Assembly (NCBI RefSeq): GCF_023159225.1
Contig: NC_063173.1
Coordinates: forward strand, 9,648,852-9,712,851
Source: Perognathus longimembris pacificus
Lineage: Eukaryota > Chordata > Mammalia > Rodentia > Heteromyidae
Reading direction: 5' to 3'
Length of the DNA stretch: 64,000 bases
Position numbers and translations under genes: made by a program. This document shows positions 12,466-23,442 of the stretch, piece by piece; the first letter of the stretch is position 1, and each line of letters opens with the position of its first letter. The notes beneath the pieces are model-generated. The model did no database searches. It was not told the DNA's origin and was given only the letters and a program-made list of their open reading frames with translations.

Positions 12466-13925
12466 CTTGATCTGGATAGATTCTTATACTGAGACACATA
12501 CAATTCTCAATGGCTCCCATTGACTTTGCTCAGCCTGAATGTATTGATAACTTTGGATGGCCCGCAAATGATGTTATAAACATCCAAATGGCCCTTGGGA
12601 GGAAAGAGGCTTGCCACTACTGGGAAGAATACTATGGTAAATACTAACTGGTAAAAAAAAGTATTATGAAAATACAGGATGACTGCTCACACGAGCCGCC
12701 AGCCACACCAGACTATTCTTGACAGTTTTAAACTGCAAGCTGTAACATGAATATACAAGTGTTGGATTAACTCAGAACACGTAGAAGTACAAGGGCCACA
12801 TCATATCATAATAATGTGGCTCACTTATGGTTTATTGGTCAGTTCATTTGGTTTGATCTGACCAATACCAAACTGCTCATTAGGGGAAAAAAATGTGCTG
12901 AGACATTATATTCTGCCACAAAAAGACTGCCTTCGATTCTAATGTATGCCTTTGCACCATTTTATAAAAATAAATATATTTGTCTAACCCAAATGTTTCA
13001 AAATTAATGAAACACATCACTTTATCCTAAAGAAATCATTACCACTGTCTCATCTTTCTTGGTGTAAGTCTCCTGTTATGGTTTACCTAAGATTGCATGC
13101 TTTTTTCTTTGCATGAAATTACTTATCACACTTTGGCTCATACTGGTACATTCAATTATCTGCATGGAAAGTGTGGGTGTTGACAGAAAAAGGGCTATCA
13201 GAAAGCATTGTTCCTATTTCCTGGGGAACAATAACAAACACCTAGGCAATGTCTTAGGTGGTCTAGAATTAAAATTAAAATTTCCAGGAAGGCTCCTCAA
13301 AAATACAAACATAGTTGAAAACTAAACAGGGTCATACAAAGAAACACAGTGACTAAAGGATAGTGTAAGTATGGGTGAGATTCCATAGTATAACCCCTCT
13401 AAAAATGTATCAGGCAGCTCAGCAACATGAGTACCAGGAAGCTGAAATGTCTTGACAGGAGTGTTAGGGGCTAACAGGTAGAATGGGGGCCAATGGATGC
13501 AAAGAGGAATTGTGAGTGAATACAGCCATTATGCTCTATGTACATCCATAGAGCTGATCTAGGAGACGTGAGGAGATGGATGGGGTGAGGTAAATGAGGG
13601 ACAGCAGAGAATGATGGAAGGGATGACTCATTACCATACACTGCTATTACATGAAAACCCCTTTCTAAAATATCTGAAGAAAACAATAAGAAAATAAATG
13701 AAATTAACATTGCAGCCAAAACAATTAAGATGGGCAAGTCTGTTTCTATGTGAACAAAAGAACTCAAGACCTTACCCTCTGGCCTCCTATGGATTGGTGA
13801 GGTTGCGCACCTTGATGTTCAAGTGGGTTTATTAATCTACTACTTGCTAAGCTTTGCTAAGTTCTTTTTGCTAAGTTCCTGCCTAGGTGTGACTCAACTC
13901 CCATTGGAACATTCCTTCTTCCTTA
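12465..13925. other. Unique intron DNA
   Basis: AT-rich. No gene or clear repeat recognised; frames at 12816-13007, 13113-13325 and 13471-13767 look like chance. Confidence 0.4.
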
Positions 13926-13927
13926 TT

Positions 13928-14166
13928 CTCCTCCTAACCAAATCCTACCCAGTCTTCAAGTTTGTAACGCAAGGTAATCTCAGAGACTGTATGGTTATCT
14001 GTCTCCTCAGTTTTATATCCTTCCTTTTCCAAATTCCCACAGCATTATCCGTACCACTCACTTGGCCACAGAAGAAGCCTTACCTTGTCCTAGTCTTCCT
14101 CCTCTGCAAAGCTCTGCAGTTGTGTCCTCCACTAAATTGTAGAGGCTTTAAGCCCATCCTTCAACC
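13928..14166 (+). repeat. L2-like LINE 3' fragment
   Basis: Word order of the L2 3' end in diverged form: CTACCCAGTCTTCAAG, AGAAGCCTTACCTTG, then TAGAGGCTTTAAGCCCATCC. Old and approximate. Confidence 0.5.
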
Positions 14167-14169
14167 ACT

Positions 14170-14878
14170 CCCTTAATGTGCCAACATCTGCACACAGATG
14201 ATGAAATGGAACTGGTGATACAAGTAGTCTATATATAATGAAGTAACGGTGAATACTGATTCTGATTTGAAGGGATCCCAGCAGAGAAAGCAATAGACTG
14301 GATAAAGCAAGATCTACAACCCAATTCGTTCACTTTCTGGGCCTACTAAGCTCTCATTCAGTTCTGCAGATCTGTCCACAATTTGAAACCACTCAGGCTC
14401 TTCTCATTCTTGCAATGGCTCCAGTTCTTCTGACTGACAGTTGTCATCCTTATAGAAAAAACTTGCCTCTATTCATCAAGAACATAAAGCTTGTTGTCAT
14501 AAATGTAAGTAAGCTGAGCCACACAAGAAGATAAGATACTATGAATAGAAATACTGATTTTTCTGATATCCAGAAACAACAGCCTTAAAGAAGCAAAGCA
14601 GTCTGGGATAGATTACTGGCAAATTTTAAAAGTGTGTCCATCATGCTCTGAATTCATATTTAAATTCAAGACAGTGTCTGTGTGTGTATATTTGAAAATG
14701 GGTGTTAGTACAATATCACAGTTTTTCTTTAATCTGATTCTACCAACTTAAGTAAAATAACATATACCAATTAAAGGTCCAATAATGGATGTTAGATAAG
14801 ATATGAAATCAAGTCACAAATGATAGAATTGGCAGAAATCAACACAAACAATTTTATTTTCAGTTAAATAAATAAGCA
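14170..14878. other. Unique intron DNA
   Basis: Nothing assignable seen on either strand. Confidence 0.4.
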
Positions 14879-14879
14879 A

Positions 14880-15112
14880 ACTTGCTAGGTGCCACAGGCT
14901 CATATTGTAATCCTAGCTACTCAGGAGGCTGAGATCTGAGGATCACAATTGGAAGCCAGCCATGACCAACAAACCTGACATCTCCAATTAACCAATAAGA
15001 AAAGGTGGGGGAAGTGGAGGTATGGTTCAAGTGACAGAGCACCAGCTTTGAGTGAAAAAAGTAAGGCAGCACTCATGTTCTGAGTTTAAGCCCTAGTACT
15101 TATACCCCAAAA
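14880..15112 (+). mobile_element. B1-like/Geo composite SINE
   Basis: TGCTAGGTGCCACAGGCTCA ... CTACTCAGGAGGCTGAGATC ... CATCTCCAATTAACCAATAA ... GGTTCAAGTGACAGAGCACC ... GCCCTAGTACTTATACC. No long A-tail left. Confidence 0.9.
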
Positions 15113-15130
15113 TCTTAGAATGCCACCATT

Positions 15131-15326
15131 GCTGGGGCTGAGAATGTGGCTTAGTGGTAGAGTGCTTACTGAGCATGCATGAAGTCCTAGGTTTGCTTCC
15201 TCAGCAACACATATGCAGAAAAAGCTGGAAGTGGTGCTGTGGCTCAAGTGGTAGAGTGCTAGCCTTGAGCAGAAAGAAGCCAGGGACAGTGCTCAGGCCC
15301 TGAGTGCAAGCCCCAGGACTATGTTA
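15131..15326 (+). mobile_element. IDL-Geo SINE, diverged
   Basis: TGGGGCTGAGAATGTGGC left half with degraded B box (GTTTGCTTCC), CAGCAACACATATGCAGAAA junction, then a well-kept Geo half ending CCCCAGGACTATG. No A-tail, so an older copy. Confidence 0.9.
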
Positions 15327-15516
15327 ATGCCTCCATTGCTATTAAATAAAAAGTTATCTTTGAATTACATAGCATTTGAAGAATATTTCTATGTGGGTTC
15401 TATATATACTTATACATAGATATAGATATAGATAACTCACAAGGCTCCCTGAACTCAAAAGCTTTCATGCTTAAAGAAGTTCCAGATTTTTCTAGGGCTG
15501 TAGTTTCCCAATCCTG

Positions 15517-15810
15517 TCAAAGTGTCTTCAGATGCCACATGGAAGTCACAGGTGTGTAACAAGTTGTTTTGTAAATTTCCACATAAGCACAGTGATACTC
15601 AAGATCACCGAGACGTTTCACTCCAGTAGCCTGAGGTAGGTCACAGTTTAACACTATATCCATTTTTTTTATGTCATCACATTCAAAATGAATTGGGGAA
15701 GTTGCTGTGATAAAAAGCAAGAATCCTATGACAATCACTATGAACGGGACATGATGGTGGCGAAGCCCACTGTGTCCCAAAGGTGTAACATAATCATGGC
15801 CTGGGGTCAA
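15517..15810 (-). other. Unrecognised 97-codon reading frame with a membrane-like segment
   Basis: Open frame in RAB38 intron 1, same strand as RAB38, read from a TTG (no in-frame ATG at the start; a TAA lies three codons upstream) to a TGA. It has unusually gene-like composition: a His-rich GLRHHHVPF start, a hydrophobic stretch IVIVIGFLLFITATSP (about residues 24-39), then a Cys-containing polar part with ECDDIKKMD, NCDLPQ and YHCAYVEIYKTTC. The minus-strand sequence before it, ending in AACTACAG, could be a splice acceptor. I do not recognise the family. It may be a piece of a decayed retrocopy or transposon, or chance. Confidence 0.3.
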
Positions 15811-15987
15811 CTGTAGTTACTAAAAGCTGAACAAAACCATCCTTACAACGTATATATTCTATAGCCGCAGATAACTGTTCACCTGTTAAGATATATCCCC
15901 ACTAAATTGTTTAGTGCTATTTAATTAACAGAACTGTTAGTTATTTCGGTTGGCCGAGAGGCTGGATAGAAATTTGTGTTGGGGGTG

Positions 15988-16216
15988 GTGGTAAACAGGG
16001 TGTATGCTGGTCCTGGAGCTTGAACCCAGGGCCTGGTCATTGTCCCTGAGTTTTGTTGCTCAAGGCTAGCTCTCAACTACTTGAGCAACAGTGCTACTTC
16101 CAGCTTTTTGGTAGTTTATCAGATAAGAGTTCCTGCCTGGACTGGTATCAAACTGTGTTCCTCCGGTTCCTCCTGAGTAGCTAGGTTCACAGGTGGGAGC
16201 CACCCACTCCTGGAAG
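15988..16216 (-). mobile_element. B1-like/Geo composite SINE, antisense
   Basis: Geo half first (GGAGCTTGAACCCAGGGCCT, TTGCTCAAGGCTAGCTCTCA), then B1-like half (GACTGGTATCAAACTGTG, CCTGAGTAGCTAGGTTCACA, GAGCCACCCACTCC). Confidence 0.9.
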
Positions 16217-16336
16217 AAAAATTGTTTTAACACTACAGATTTGAAGAATTTAGGTATGAGGACTTCTGCTGTAGCTTCTAATGTCTACTCTATTGTTTCA
16301 TTTAAACTGAAGTACAAAAACATACACACACCATAG

Positions 16337-16388
<52 letters not shown>
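16337..16388 (+). repeat. (CA)n microsatellite
   Basis: About 24 CA units in RAB38 intron 1, not adjacent to a recognisable SINE tail. Likely polymorphic. Confidence 0.97.
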
Positions 16389-16389
<1 letters not shown>

Positions 16390-17598
16390 CACAGTCCCTT
16401 CTTACCATGTAAGAATTCATTTTTATTTGGAGGTCACAAACTATCACAGCCATTCTAAGAGTTTGTTTCTCAAATAAGAATGTGCTCCTCTGGTGCTGTG
16501 GTTTTCTTGCCAAACCTAAATGTAACATGTAAAGATAGTCACTCAACCAAACCACTATATAGTCTCTGCAAGGATAGGTGTTGATGGGACTTTTGGAAAG
16601 TTTTATGTATTTGTTTGTTGTTTATATTTTATAGTCTATTAAAGCATAGTTCTCTCACCTCTGTGTAATAACAATGTCTACTAGATCATGTCAATTGTAG
16701 CAGTACATAAAATGATGCACAAAGATGTGGGGGGGTGGGGGGAAATGCCTGACCTTAATAATTGGTGGCTATTAATAGCAAAGTATGTATTGTAAAGGAA
16801 AGAGTTCTCCCAACAAGTGATTTATATCAATTTGTTCTCAACTTCACCCAATAAATTGGACTGAAATTTGTTTGAATCCCCCACACTATTAAGCATTGTC
16901 ATTGTGCATATTAGGCTGAGGAAATACACAAGAAATTAAGTTCATCATTCTCCCAGGGAGAGCAATTTTATGCAAGGCTGATAAACTAATTAAAAGTTAA
17001 ATCCAAATATAAATGGTAAGGAACAAAGGTTAAGCAATGCATCAGGATAACACAAACTACGAAAAGTAGAGCTTGCAGAAAAAATAATATGACATTTAAG
17101 TCCATCGACTCCTATTCTTAAATTCAATTATATTTTGTTTCCAAAAGCAGATCTTTGCTTGATTTTTCTTCTTCCTTTGCAATTTCTACTTGTCTGCTTC
17201 TTTTCTGACTCTACAATCATTGCTTCAAATTATGTAACCGATAACTGATAGCAAAGTCTGCTAAAAAAAAGTCGTGAAGGATATTGAGATAGGTATAGAA
17301 TAACTATGCAACTGCTTAGTGTAAGCAGTGCTACAGGAGGTAAAGAAAAGTGGCCTGGGACTCAAGGGAGGAAGAAGTTACTACCGATGCAGAGAATTGA
17401 GGAAATCTCGCAAAAGAGCTGCTATTCAGATGAGTCTTAAATATTGAGCAGCATTAGGATATATGGCAGGAAACATAATCAGGTAGGGAAAAACAGAAAA
17501 CAGAAGCAGTAGACACAGGTACTGAAAAAGGAACACCAAGAAGTTCAAATGGCTATAATCAAAGCTTCATCATGGACAAAGGGCAGAAATATTATTAG
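16390..17598. other. Unique intron DNA
   Basis: No gene or repeat recognised apart from a short G-run (GGGGGGTGGGGGG) near 16730. Confidence 0.4.
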
Positions 17599-17613
17599 GA
17601 AAGTTTTTAGTAG

Positions 17614-17835
17614 AGGCTGGGAATATGGCCTAGTGGTAGAATGCTTGCCTCGTATACATGAAACCCTGGGTTTGATTCCTCAGCACCACATACATGGAAA
17701 AAAACAGAAGTGGTGCTGTGGCTCAAGTGGTAGAGTGCTAGCCATGAGCAAAAAAAAAAAAAGAAGCCAGAGACAGTGCTCAGGCCTTGAGTTCAAGCTC
17801 CACGACTGGCAAAAAAAAAAAAAGAAAAGAAAAAA
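17614..17835 (+). mobile_element. IDL-Geo SINE
   Basis: Complete dimer with an internal A12 after GAGC and a 3' A-rich tail. An imperfect direct repeat (AAAGTTTTTAGTAG before, AAATGTTTTTAATAG after) looks like a decayed target-site duplication. Confidence 0.92.
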
Positions 17836-18029
17836 GAAATGTTTTTAATAGTCTACATTTGAATGACTTTGGCTGTCCACAATGTAAGGCGCCATTCTGT
17901 GTTCTTCCTGGCATGAACTCTACAGTTCCCCAGTGTTTGTATTTCAGTGTTTGACAACACCAAACACCTGGTGTGAATACCAAGTTTTAAATTCTTCTGA
18001 ACTCACTAGTAAAAAAAAAAAAAAAAATA

Positions 18030-18110
18030 CAAAAACAGGGAAACCTGAATTCCAGTTCTAGTACTACTCTTCACATCGTGAGGTTGAGGAACCAGTGCTC
18101 CCTCCATCCC
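18030..18110 (+). repeat. Possible MIR fragment
   Basis: CTGAATTCCAGTTCTAGTAC followed by a GAGGTTGAGG... stretch weakly follows the MIR core order. Low certainty. Confidence 0.25.
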
Positions 18111-18332
18111 TGATTACAGTTTGTCTCCCAAGTGACTCGCATGGTTTTCACAAGTCCTTATGGCTTTTAGCTGTATACAATTACCTTTTAGGAAGGTAGT
18201 ACTCTGTAGAATAGATCCAATAATTACAAAGAAAATAGAGATCTTCTATTTCACCACTAAATAAATAACAATTCACTCCAAATTATGGAGACTAGTAAAT
18301 CCAGATGCACAGCTCTTAAAAATACTATTTAA

Positions 18333-18437
18333 GTTGGGTGTAGTTGGCTCAAGCCTATAACCCTAGCTACTCGGGAAGTTGAGATCCAGAGAATGGAGCA
18401 GAGCACCAACCTTGAGCCAGAAAGCCGAGGGGGGTAG
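18333..18437 (+). mobile_element. Deleted B1-like/Geo SINE
   Basis: GTTGGGTGTAGTTGGCTCAA ... CCTAGCTACTCGGGAAGTTG joins directly to AGAGCACCAACCTTGAGCCAG, so the middle of the dimer is missing. Confidence 0.8.
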
Positions 18438-18439
18438 TA

Positions 18440-19368
18440 GAAATGATGGCTGGGATACTTTGTAGTTTATGAGGCAGGCATGACCATTAAGAAAAGAGTA
18501 GAATTTGATTCATACTCTAGTACTGGATAGTTAGAGGAAAAATTAAAATGAGTTTATTTTCCAGGAGTAATTTAAGATCATGTATCCTCTTAGCACAATT
18601 CCATATATCTAAAAAATATTGAAAATGTCATTTGAAACCGCAGGTAGAATCTTAAGACTTGATTCTGCCAAGCTGAAGGAGAATATTCTAGAATACGAAT
18701 TTAGAGCTAAAGGTCTTCCCTTGATGGGATATCTGTCATTTCTACCATAGAAGCACTGGGGACATAATCTCCCTCTGGAAACATCCATCTCATAGACTGA
18801 AATAAATACAAAGGGTTCTCAATGGCTCGACACACTGAAGGATTCCTCACAGTGAATTATGAGAAGAAGGAAGGGAAGGCCGTGAGCTTACTTCAGGACA
18901 ACTGTTCTCAAAAATCTATCAGATGGTCAATCACTCTGGTATCAACTTAGCATCAAAGCACTTTTACTGAATAACTTTTATGTTTTGGCCAAGAGTGTGA
19001 CCCAGTCCAACAAAGCAAATACTGGGGGGGGGAAAGTACACGAACCGTGTACTTAGAGAGGTCAACGTAGGTGTACGTAGAGAGGTCAAAAGAAATGGGG
19101 CAGATGAAAGAAGAGAAAACTGGGAGCAGAATGCAAACAAAACATTCAATGCATATCCTATGAAATTAAGAGAATTGAGGAGAAGGGCAGTGTTGGGAGG
19201 GATGAGAGATGACATTCATCAAGATGCATTGAATTCATATGCTGCTTTGTTGAAGGGCAACCTTTTTTTTTTTTTTACAACTACTAAAATAGAATACTAT
19301 ATTTTGAAGAAAGAGCGTGACCAATGGGGAAAAAGAGTCTTAAGTAGTAAGTTGAAAAGTCAAATTTA
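18440..19368. other. Unique intron DNA
   Basis: Nothing assignable. A short direct repeat (GTACTTAGAGAGGTCAACGTA / GTACGTAGAGAGGTCAAA) occurs at about 19049-19090. Confidence 0.4.
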
Positions 19369-19458
19369 GGGCTGGGAATATGGCCTAGTGGTAAAGTGCT
19401 CGCCTCGTATACATGAAGGCCTGTGTTCGATTCCTCAGCACCACATATATAGAAAGAC
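19369..19458 (+). mobile_element. IDL-Geo SINE, left (ID-like) monomer split from its right half
   Basis: Full tRNA-Ala-like left half, from GGCTGGGAATATGGCC through the B-box-like GTTCGATTCC to CAGCACCACATATATAGAAA. The Geo half starts only at 19619, after a mitochondrial insertion. Confidence 0.92.
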
Positions 19459-19459
19459 C

Positions 19460-19614
19460 TAGACCTAGACTGACAAGTGGAAGTTAATCCATGTCATCTT
19501 TGATCCAGTAATTCTGATCAATGGACTAAGTTACCCTAGGGATAACAGCGCAATCCCATTAAAGAATCCATATCGAAAATGGGGTTTACGACCTCGATGT
19601 TGGATCAGGACATC
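19460..19614 (+). pseudogene. NUMT: mitochondrial 16S rRNA fragment (nuclear copy)
   Basis: About 155 bp matches the peptidyl-transferase-proximal part of mammalian mitochondrial 16S rRNA. The near-invariant blocks GTTACCCTAGGGATAACAGC, GGGTTTACGACCTCGATG and TTGGATCAGGACATC occur in the right order and spacing, preceded by a rodent-like stretch starting GACCTAGACTGACAAGT. Small changes, such as CCCATTAAAGAATCC in place of the usual CCTATT..AGAGTCC, suggest a decayed nuclear copy. It carries no complete gene and is not a functional rRNA. Confidence 0.93.
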
Positions 19615-19745
19615 AAAAGGCCAGAAGTGGTGCTGTGGCGCAAGTAGTAGAGTGCTAGCCTTGAGCAAAAAGAAGCCAGGGACAGTGCTCAGGCCCTGAG
19701 TCCAAGCCCAGGACTGGCCAAAAAAAAAAAAAAAAAAAAAAAAAA
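19615..19745 (+). mobile_element. IDL-Geo SINE, right (Geo) monomer after the NUMT
   Basis: Begins AAAAGGCCAGAAGTGG, exactly the sequence that normally follows the left monomer, and runs through GAGTGCTAGCCTTGAGC to GGACTGGCC and an A-tail of about 26 bases. Together with 19369-19458 it makes one complete SINE interrupted only by mitochondrial sequence. Confidence 0.92.
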
Positions 19746-19934
19746 CAACTTAGAGGCATAGCTTTTGGGTCATTTGCATAAATTTTAAACTACTCTCTGG
19801 TTTAGACTCACAAACTGAAAGGATGTGGTGTAGACAAGTTCTTATTCGCATCACAGGACTATTTTAAAGTGATCTATATCAATACACATTACTCGCTGTT
19901 ACAGGTGATTTACTTTATGTCATCATCCCCATTA

Positions 19935-20040
19935 AAAAGTGAACTTCCTGCGGTCAAGAATATAGTCTTATTGAATGATTTGTCCTTCTTTTTTTTTTTC
20001 TTGCACCCAGCATGGAAGCTAACATATACCAGGCATTAAT
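19935..20040 (+). repeat. L2-like LINE 3' end
   Basis: Follows the L2 end order: GTGAACTTCCTGCGGTCAAG, TAGTCTTATTGAATG, CCAGCATGGAAGCTAAC, ACCAGGCATTAATTC. Confidence 0.5.
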
Positions 20041-20044
20041 TCAC

Positions 20045-20990
20045 CGAGGAAACCAACCACATATGTGAAAACCAGTCTCTCCAATCTTTTTTCTCTCAAA
20101 TGACTTAACACTCCTTGGCGAACCTCCGCCTGCTTTCCTGTCACAACTAGTCCTAGATGATAGGAGTGTCCCACACACCCACTGCTCACACATTTGTGAC
20201 AGATGCAAACTCCAACAACTCCCCCACAAGAGGCCTTGAGATCTTGCCCAACTCTGAAAATTCACCATTTTTCATAAACATTCTTTACCTGTCAGCACAT
20301 CCCCTGCCATTCCACATAGTAATTAGAGAATCCATAATTACCAAGGCTAGAAGCAGAGCAAATCAGCCAGTACAGAAGAGCCAGGACTTAAGAAGCATTT
20401 GCTTAACATACTGGGTTGCTGAAGCTAGCTTTTCTGCATTTCTCTATCTTTGACTCTGACATTCAATACTCCTCCCAGGAAACAAATTTGAGATTTTTGA
20501 GGCATACACATAGGAAAGTCCAAACCCCTTCTTCAGTAAATTTCACAATCTGAAAGCACTCGGCAAACGATAAAACTGTCTAGCACCGTGGTCCAATTGC
20601 CTGGCCTGGCCTCTCCCATAAAGACTCAGCTAGCTGGTAAGGACTCCTCCCAGGGCTGAGTGCAATTCACACCACCACGTTCTGCCATGGGAAGTGTACC
20701 CCTTGCTTCCTGTCCACACAGCAGAAGCGAGGAAGCAGACACATGTGTGTCCTTCATGGAAATTCATGTCCTGTTAAAGGTATCTGCTATTTAGAAGGGC
20801 ACAATAGTGATTTTTTTATATGGCAAAGGACTCTCAAAATTATCTGCCAGCGTATATTTGTTTTGCAGTTTTTAATTGTGATTGAATTTCCAGTTTCTAA
20901 TTTTTATTTTTTAAATTTGTTTTTAAATCTAATTTGTTTTCAAATGTAGGACTGGATTTTTCAATGACTAATGACAGCTTTCGTCATCTC
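20045..20990. other. Unique intron DNA
   Basis: No gene or repeat recognised. Confidence 0.35.
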
Positions 20991-20991
20991 A

Positions 20992-21019
20992 TAGATAGAT
21001 AGATATAGATAGATAGGAA
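20992..21019 (+). repeat. (GATA)n microsatellite
   Basis: Short imperfect GATA run. Confidence 0.85.
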
Positions 21020-21280
21020 GATATATTCCTGAACTTCTCTGTCACTTGTGATCCTGTCCCTTATTCTTGATTTTATCTAATACAGGTTTAATGTAGTCTT
21101 CTCTGTCTACCTTCTTGGTGACACTGGAAAGATCAAACAGAAAAATAAGTATTGGAGTCGTTTGTAATAGCCACAACAATGACAACAATTTGATCAAGCA
21201 TAGTAGCTAACAAGGGTCTAGGTTTTTCACCATTTATTATGCATCAGGTACGACTTCCCATGAATGAACACATTTAATGC

Positions 21281-21776
21281 ACGTGTGTGTGTGCATGTGC
21301 ATGCATGTGTGTGTGTGTTTGTGTGTACATGTGTGTTTGCCATTACTGGGGCTTGCATTCTAGGCCTCATGCTTTTGCTTGGCTTTTTCACTCAAAGTCA
21401 GTGCTTTACCTTTTGAGCCAGAGCTTCACTTTCAGCTTTGTCCTGTTCTTGGGTATTTTTTATGAGATAATAGTTTTTCCTTAATTATTATTATTTTTAA
21501 GTAGCTGTGTAAAAGGAGTTGCTATTTAACAAAGCAATTTATGAACACAATGCATCTTGATGAATGTTGCCCCTTCCAACATTCTCACCCTACCCTTCCA
21601 TCCTGTCCCTCACTTTTCTTAATTTTGTAGGATATAATTGAATTCCTGACTGCAGGTTAATTAGAAATAAGAATCTCTAGAATGTTTCTGCCCAAGCTGG
21701 CTTCTAACTGTGATCTTCAGCTCTCAGCCACCTGAGTCAGCAGGATTACAGGGGTGAGCCACCAGTACTTGGCTCC
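21281..21776 (-). mobile_element. B1-like/Geo composite SINE, antisense, interrupted by L1 sequence
   Basis: Geo half at about 21338-21450 (ACTGGGGCTTGCATTCTAGG ... CCTTTTGAGCCAGAGCTTCA) and B1-like half at about 21690-21776 (CCCAAGCTGGCTTCTAACTG ... GGGTGAGCCACCAGTACTTG). A GT-rich run sits at the tail end (21282-21335). Confidence 0.82.
21484..21660 (-). mobile_element. L1 3' end fragment inserted in a SINE
   Basis: TTAAGTAGCTGTGTAAAAGGAG followed by CCTTCCAACATTCTCACCCT is the antisense of the rodent L1 3' terminus also seen at 47200-47360 and 59521-59640. It lies inside the antisense composite SINE. Confidence 0.6.
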
Positions 21777-21989
21777 TTTAATGCTTACAACAACCCTAAA
21801 ACATACAGATTCTGTTAGTGACCCCACTTTATAAACAGGAAACCAAGGCACAATGGGCAAGAGGCGTACACCTGTCACAAGGCTGGCAGGTAAAGAAACT
21901 GGAATGAACTGCCAGGTGCCACCTACCCCTAGGCACAGTGAGACTGTGATATTAAAGCTGATTAAAAAAAAAAACGGCAAGAGATAATA

Positions 21990-22425
21990 TCTTACAAATA
22001 CATGATGTCACAGGGAGATAAAATAATCACAGTTCTGTAGGTGGAGTTCACAAGGTTTTGTAACTGCCCTAATATCATGAACTACATTTTTAAATGTCTG
22101 TAACTTATGTTAAATTCAGAATATGTTTTAAGCTATCTATGAAGAAGGTAATAATTCGGAGAGTATTAAGAGTCTCAAATGTGAAGCTTTTTTTTTTCTT
22201 TTCCCGATTAATCTATATCTAAAAAGGAAACCCTACCAAGAACCATAACCAAGTACCAAATTTTCAGAAATAAGTTTTCATTCATGTCTTTCCAATTTTG
22301 ACATGGCCAGTGACCAATAACCCAGTTTAGAAATTGGAAGGAAAGGGCAAGACGCCCTGCCAACTGAAAGAAGGGAAGAGGCTTTTCCGTAGGCTAAGAG
22401 TATGCCACACAATCACAGGGTTGTG
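21990..22425. other. Unique intron DNA
   Basis: Nothing assignable. Confidence 0.4.
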
Positions 22426-22429
22426 TACT

Positions 22430-22545
22430 TAGGAACATGGCTTAACTAGAAGTCAGATAGAATGGGTCAAGTCCGGATCTTCCGCTAGTAGTTGGGCAGC
22501 CTTGAGCAAAGTTACTCAATGTCTCTGACTCTGTCCAGAGTTTCT
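22430..22545 (+). repeat. MIR
   Basis: Recognisable core: GTCAAGTCCGGATCTTCCGC, AGTAGTTGGGCAGCCTTGAGC, AAGTTACTCAATGTCTCTGA. Confidence 0.7.
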
Positions 22546-22549
22546 GAAC

Positions 22550-23425
22550 ACAGAGAGGAGCCAGTTGTTCCTCTGTAGCCTTTTCTCTGGGATCTGAGGT
22601 ACCTGCTCTCCCTCAAACAGTACAGATGGCAGTGGGGAATTCTGGAATCAAACTAGACAATCAAAATGACAGTAGACATCAACCGTGGAAATCTGAGGAC
22701 AAATAGGGTCCTACTTAGCATTGCACATCAAGAACATAACTGAGCAAAGACTCCCTTGGTGGCACGAGTACCTGGTAACCATCTCCACCTTACTAACAGC
22801 CCAAACCCTCTGAAAATTAAGCCTGTTAACCTTCACTTCCTGTTTTTCCTGGATAACACTGGAGTTGAACACAAAGGAAAGAAACAGGTTGTAGCTGGGA
22901 CAAGGTACACCTAAACTGCCAGAGGCTGATGAGCAGTTGGCCTGGGTTTCATATGAACTTATCACCAAGAGGACCATTATGCAATTTAAAATAAGCATGT
23001 CCCACCCATTCTGTCTCCCCATGGCCTGTGCCCACCTCCAACCTTGAACTCAGTTCAGAATGCTTTTGAGCTTCAGGCTGCCAAAGAGAGGCTATCATGA
23101 GCAAGCAGTAGAAACTGTCCTACTGAGAGGCTGCAAACAGCACTGCATCTATAGACCTGACTGTGCCAAACTTATTCACACGGACCTCTGTGACTATAGC
23201 TTCCACACAACTTCAGAACGTCAGTCCAGCACGATGGCTCAGTGGGAATGTCAAAGCTTAGGAGATGAACTGGTTTATGTGGTAAGGTAGGTGAGGCTGG
23301 AATGGACCTGGGTGCTTAAGGACCAGGGTATTATGTGTGCAACCAGAACTACAATTTATAAGGACTTGGTACAGGCATATCATGTTTCTCTTGCCTAGCA
23401 TTTATTCATGATCAAGAAAAGCTAT
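22550..23425. other. Unique intron DNA
   Basis: No gene recognised. Frames at 22711-23022 and 23060-23290 have no visible motif. Confidence 0.4.
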
Positions 23426-23442
23426 GACAAGAATCCTCCAAG

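Larger units (their letters stand above)
21190..21900 (+). repeat. MIR split by a later SINE
   Basis: MIR 5' part (CCATTTATTATGCATCAGGT ... ACACATTTAATGC, to 21280) resumes at 21777 with TTTAATGCTTACAACAACCC, CCCACTTTATAAACAGGAAA and CAAGGCTGGCAGGTAAAG. TTTAATGC is duplicated at 21273-21280 and 21777-21784 around the inserted SINE. Confidence 0.8.

Noticed and set aside
12246..12520. Cys-Val repeat proteins (also at 16298-16555 and 45579-45988)
   Set aside because: Translations of CA/GT microsatellites and SINE sequence.
13823..14176. 117-codon hydrophobic frame as a membrane protein
   Set aside because: Leu/Phe-rich because of pyrimidine-rich, L2-like sequence. The start is not an ATG and there is no family match.
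19460..19614. Functional rRNA gene
   Set aside because: Only a short internal piece of mitochondrial 16S rRNA with substitutions, flanked by SINE halves.
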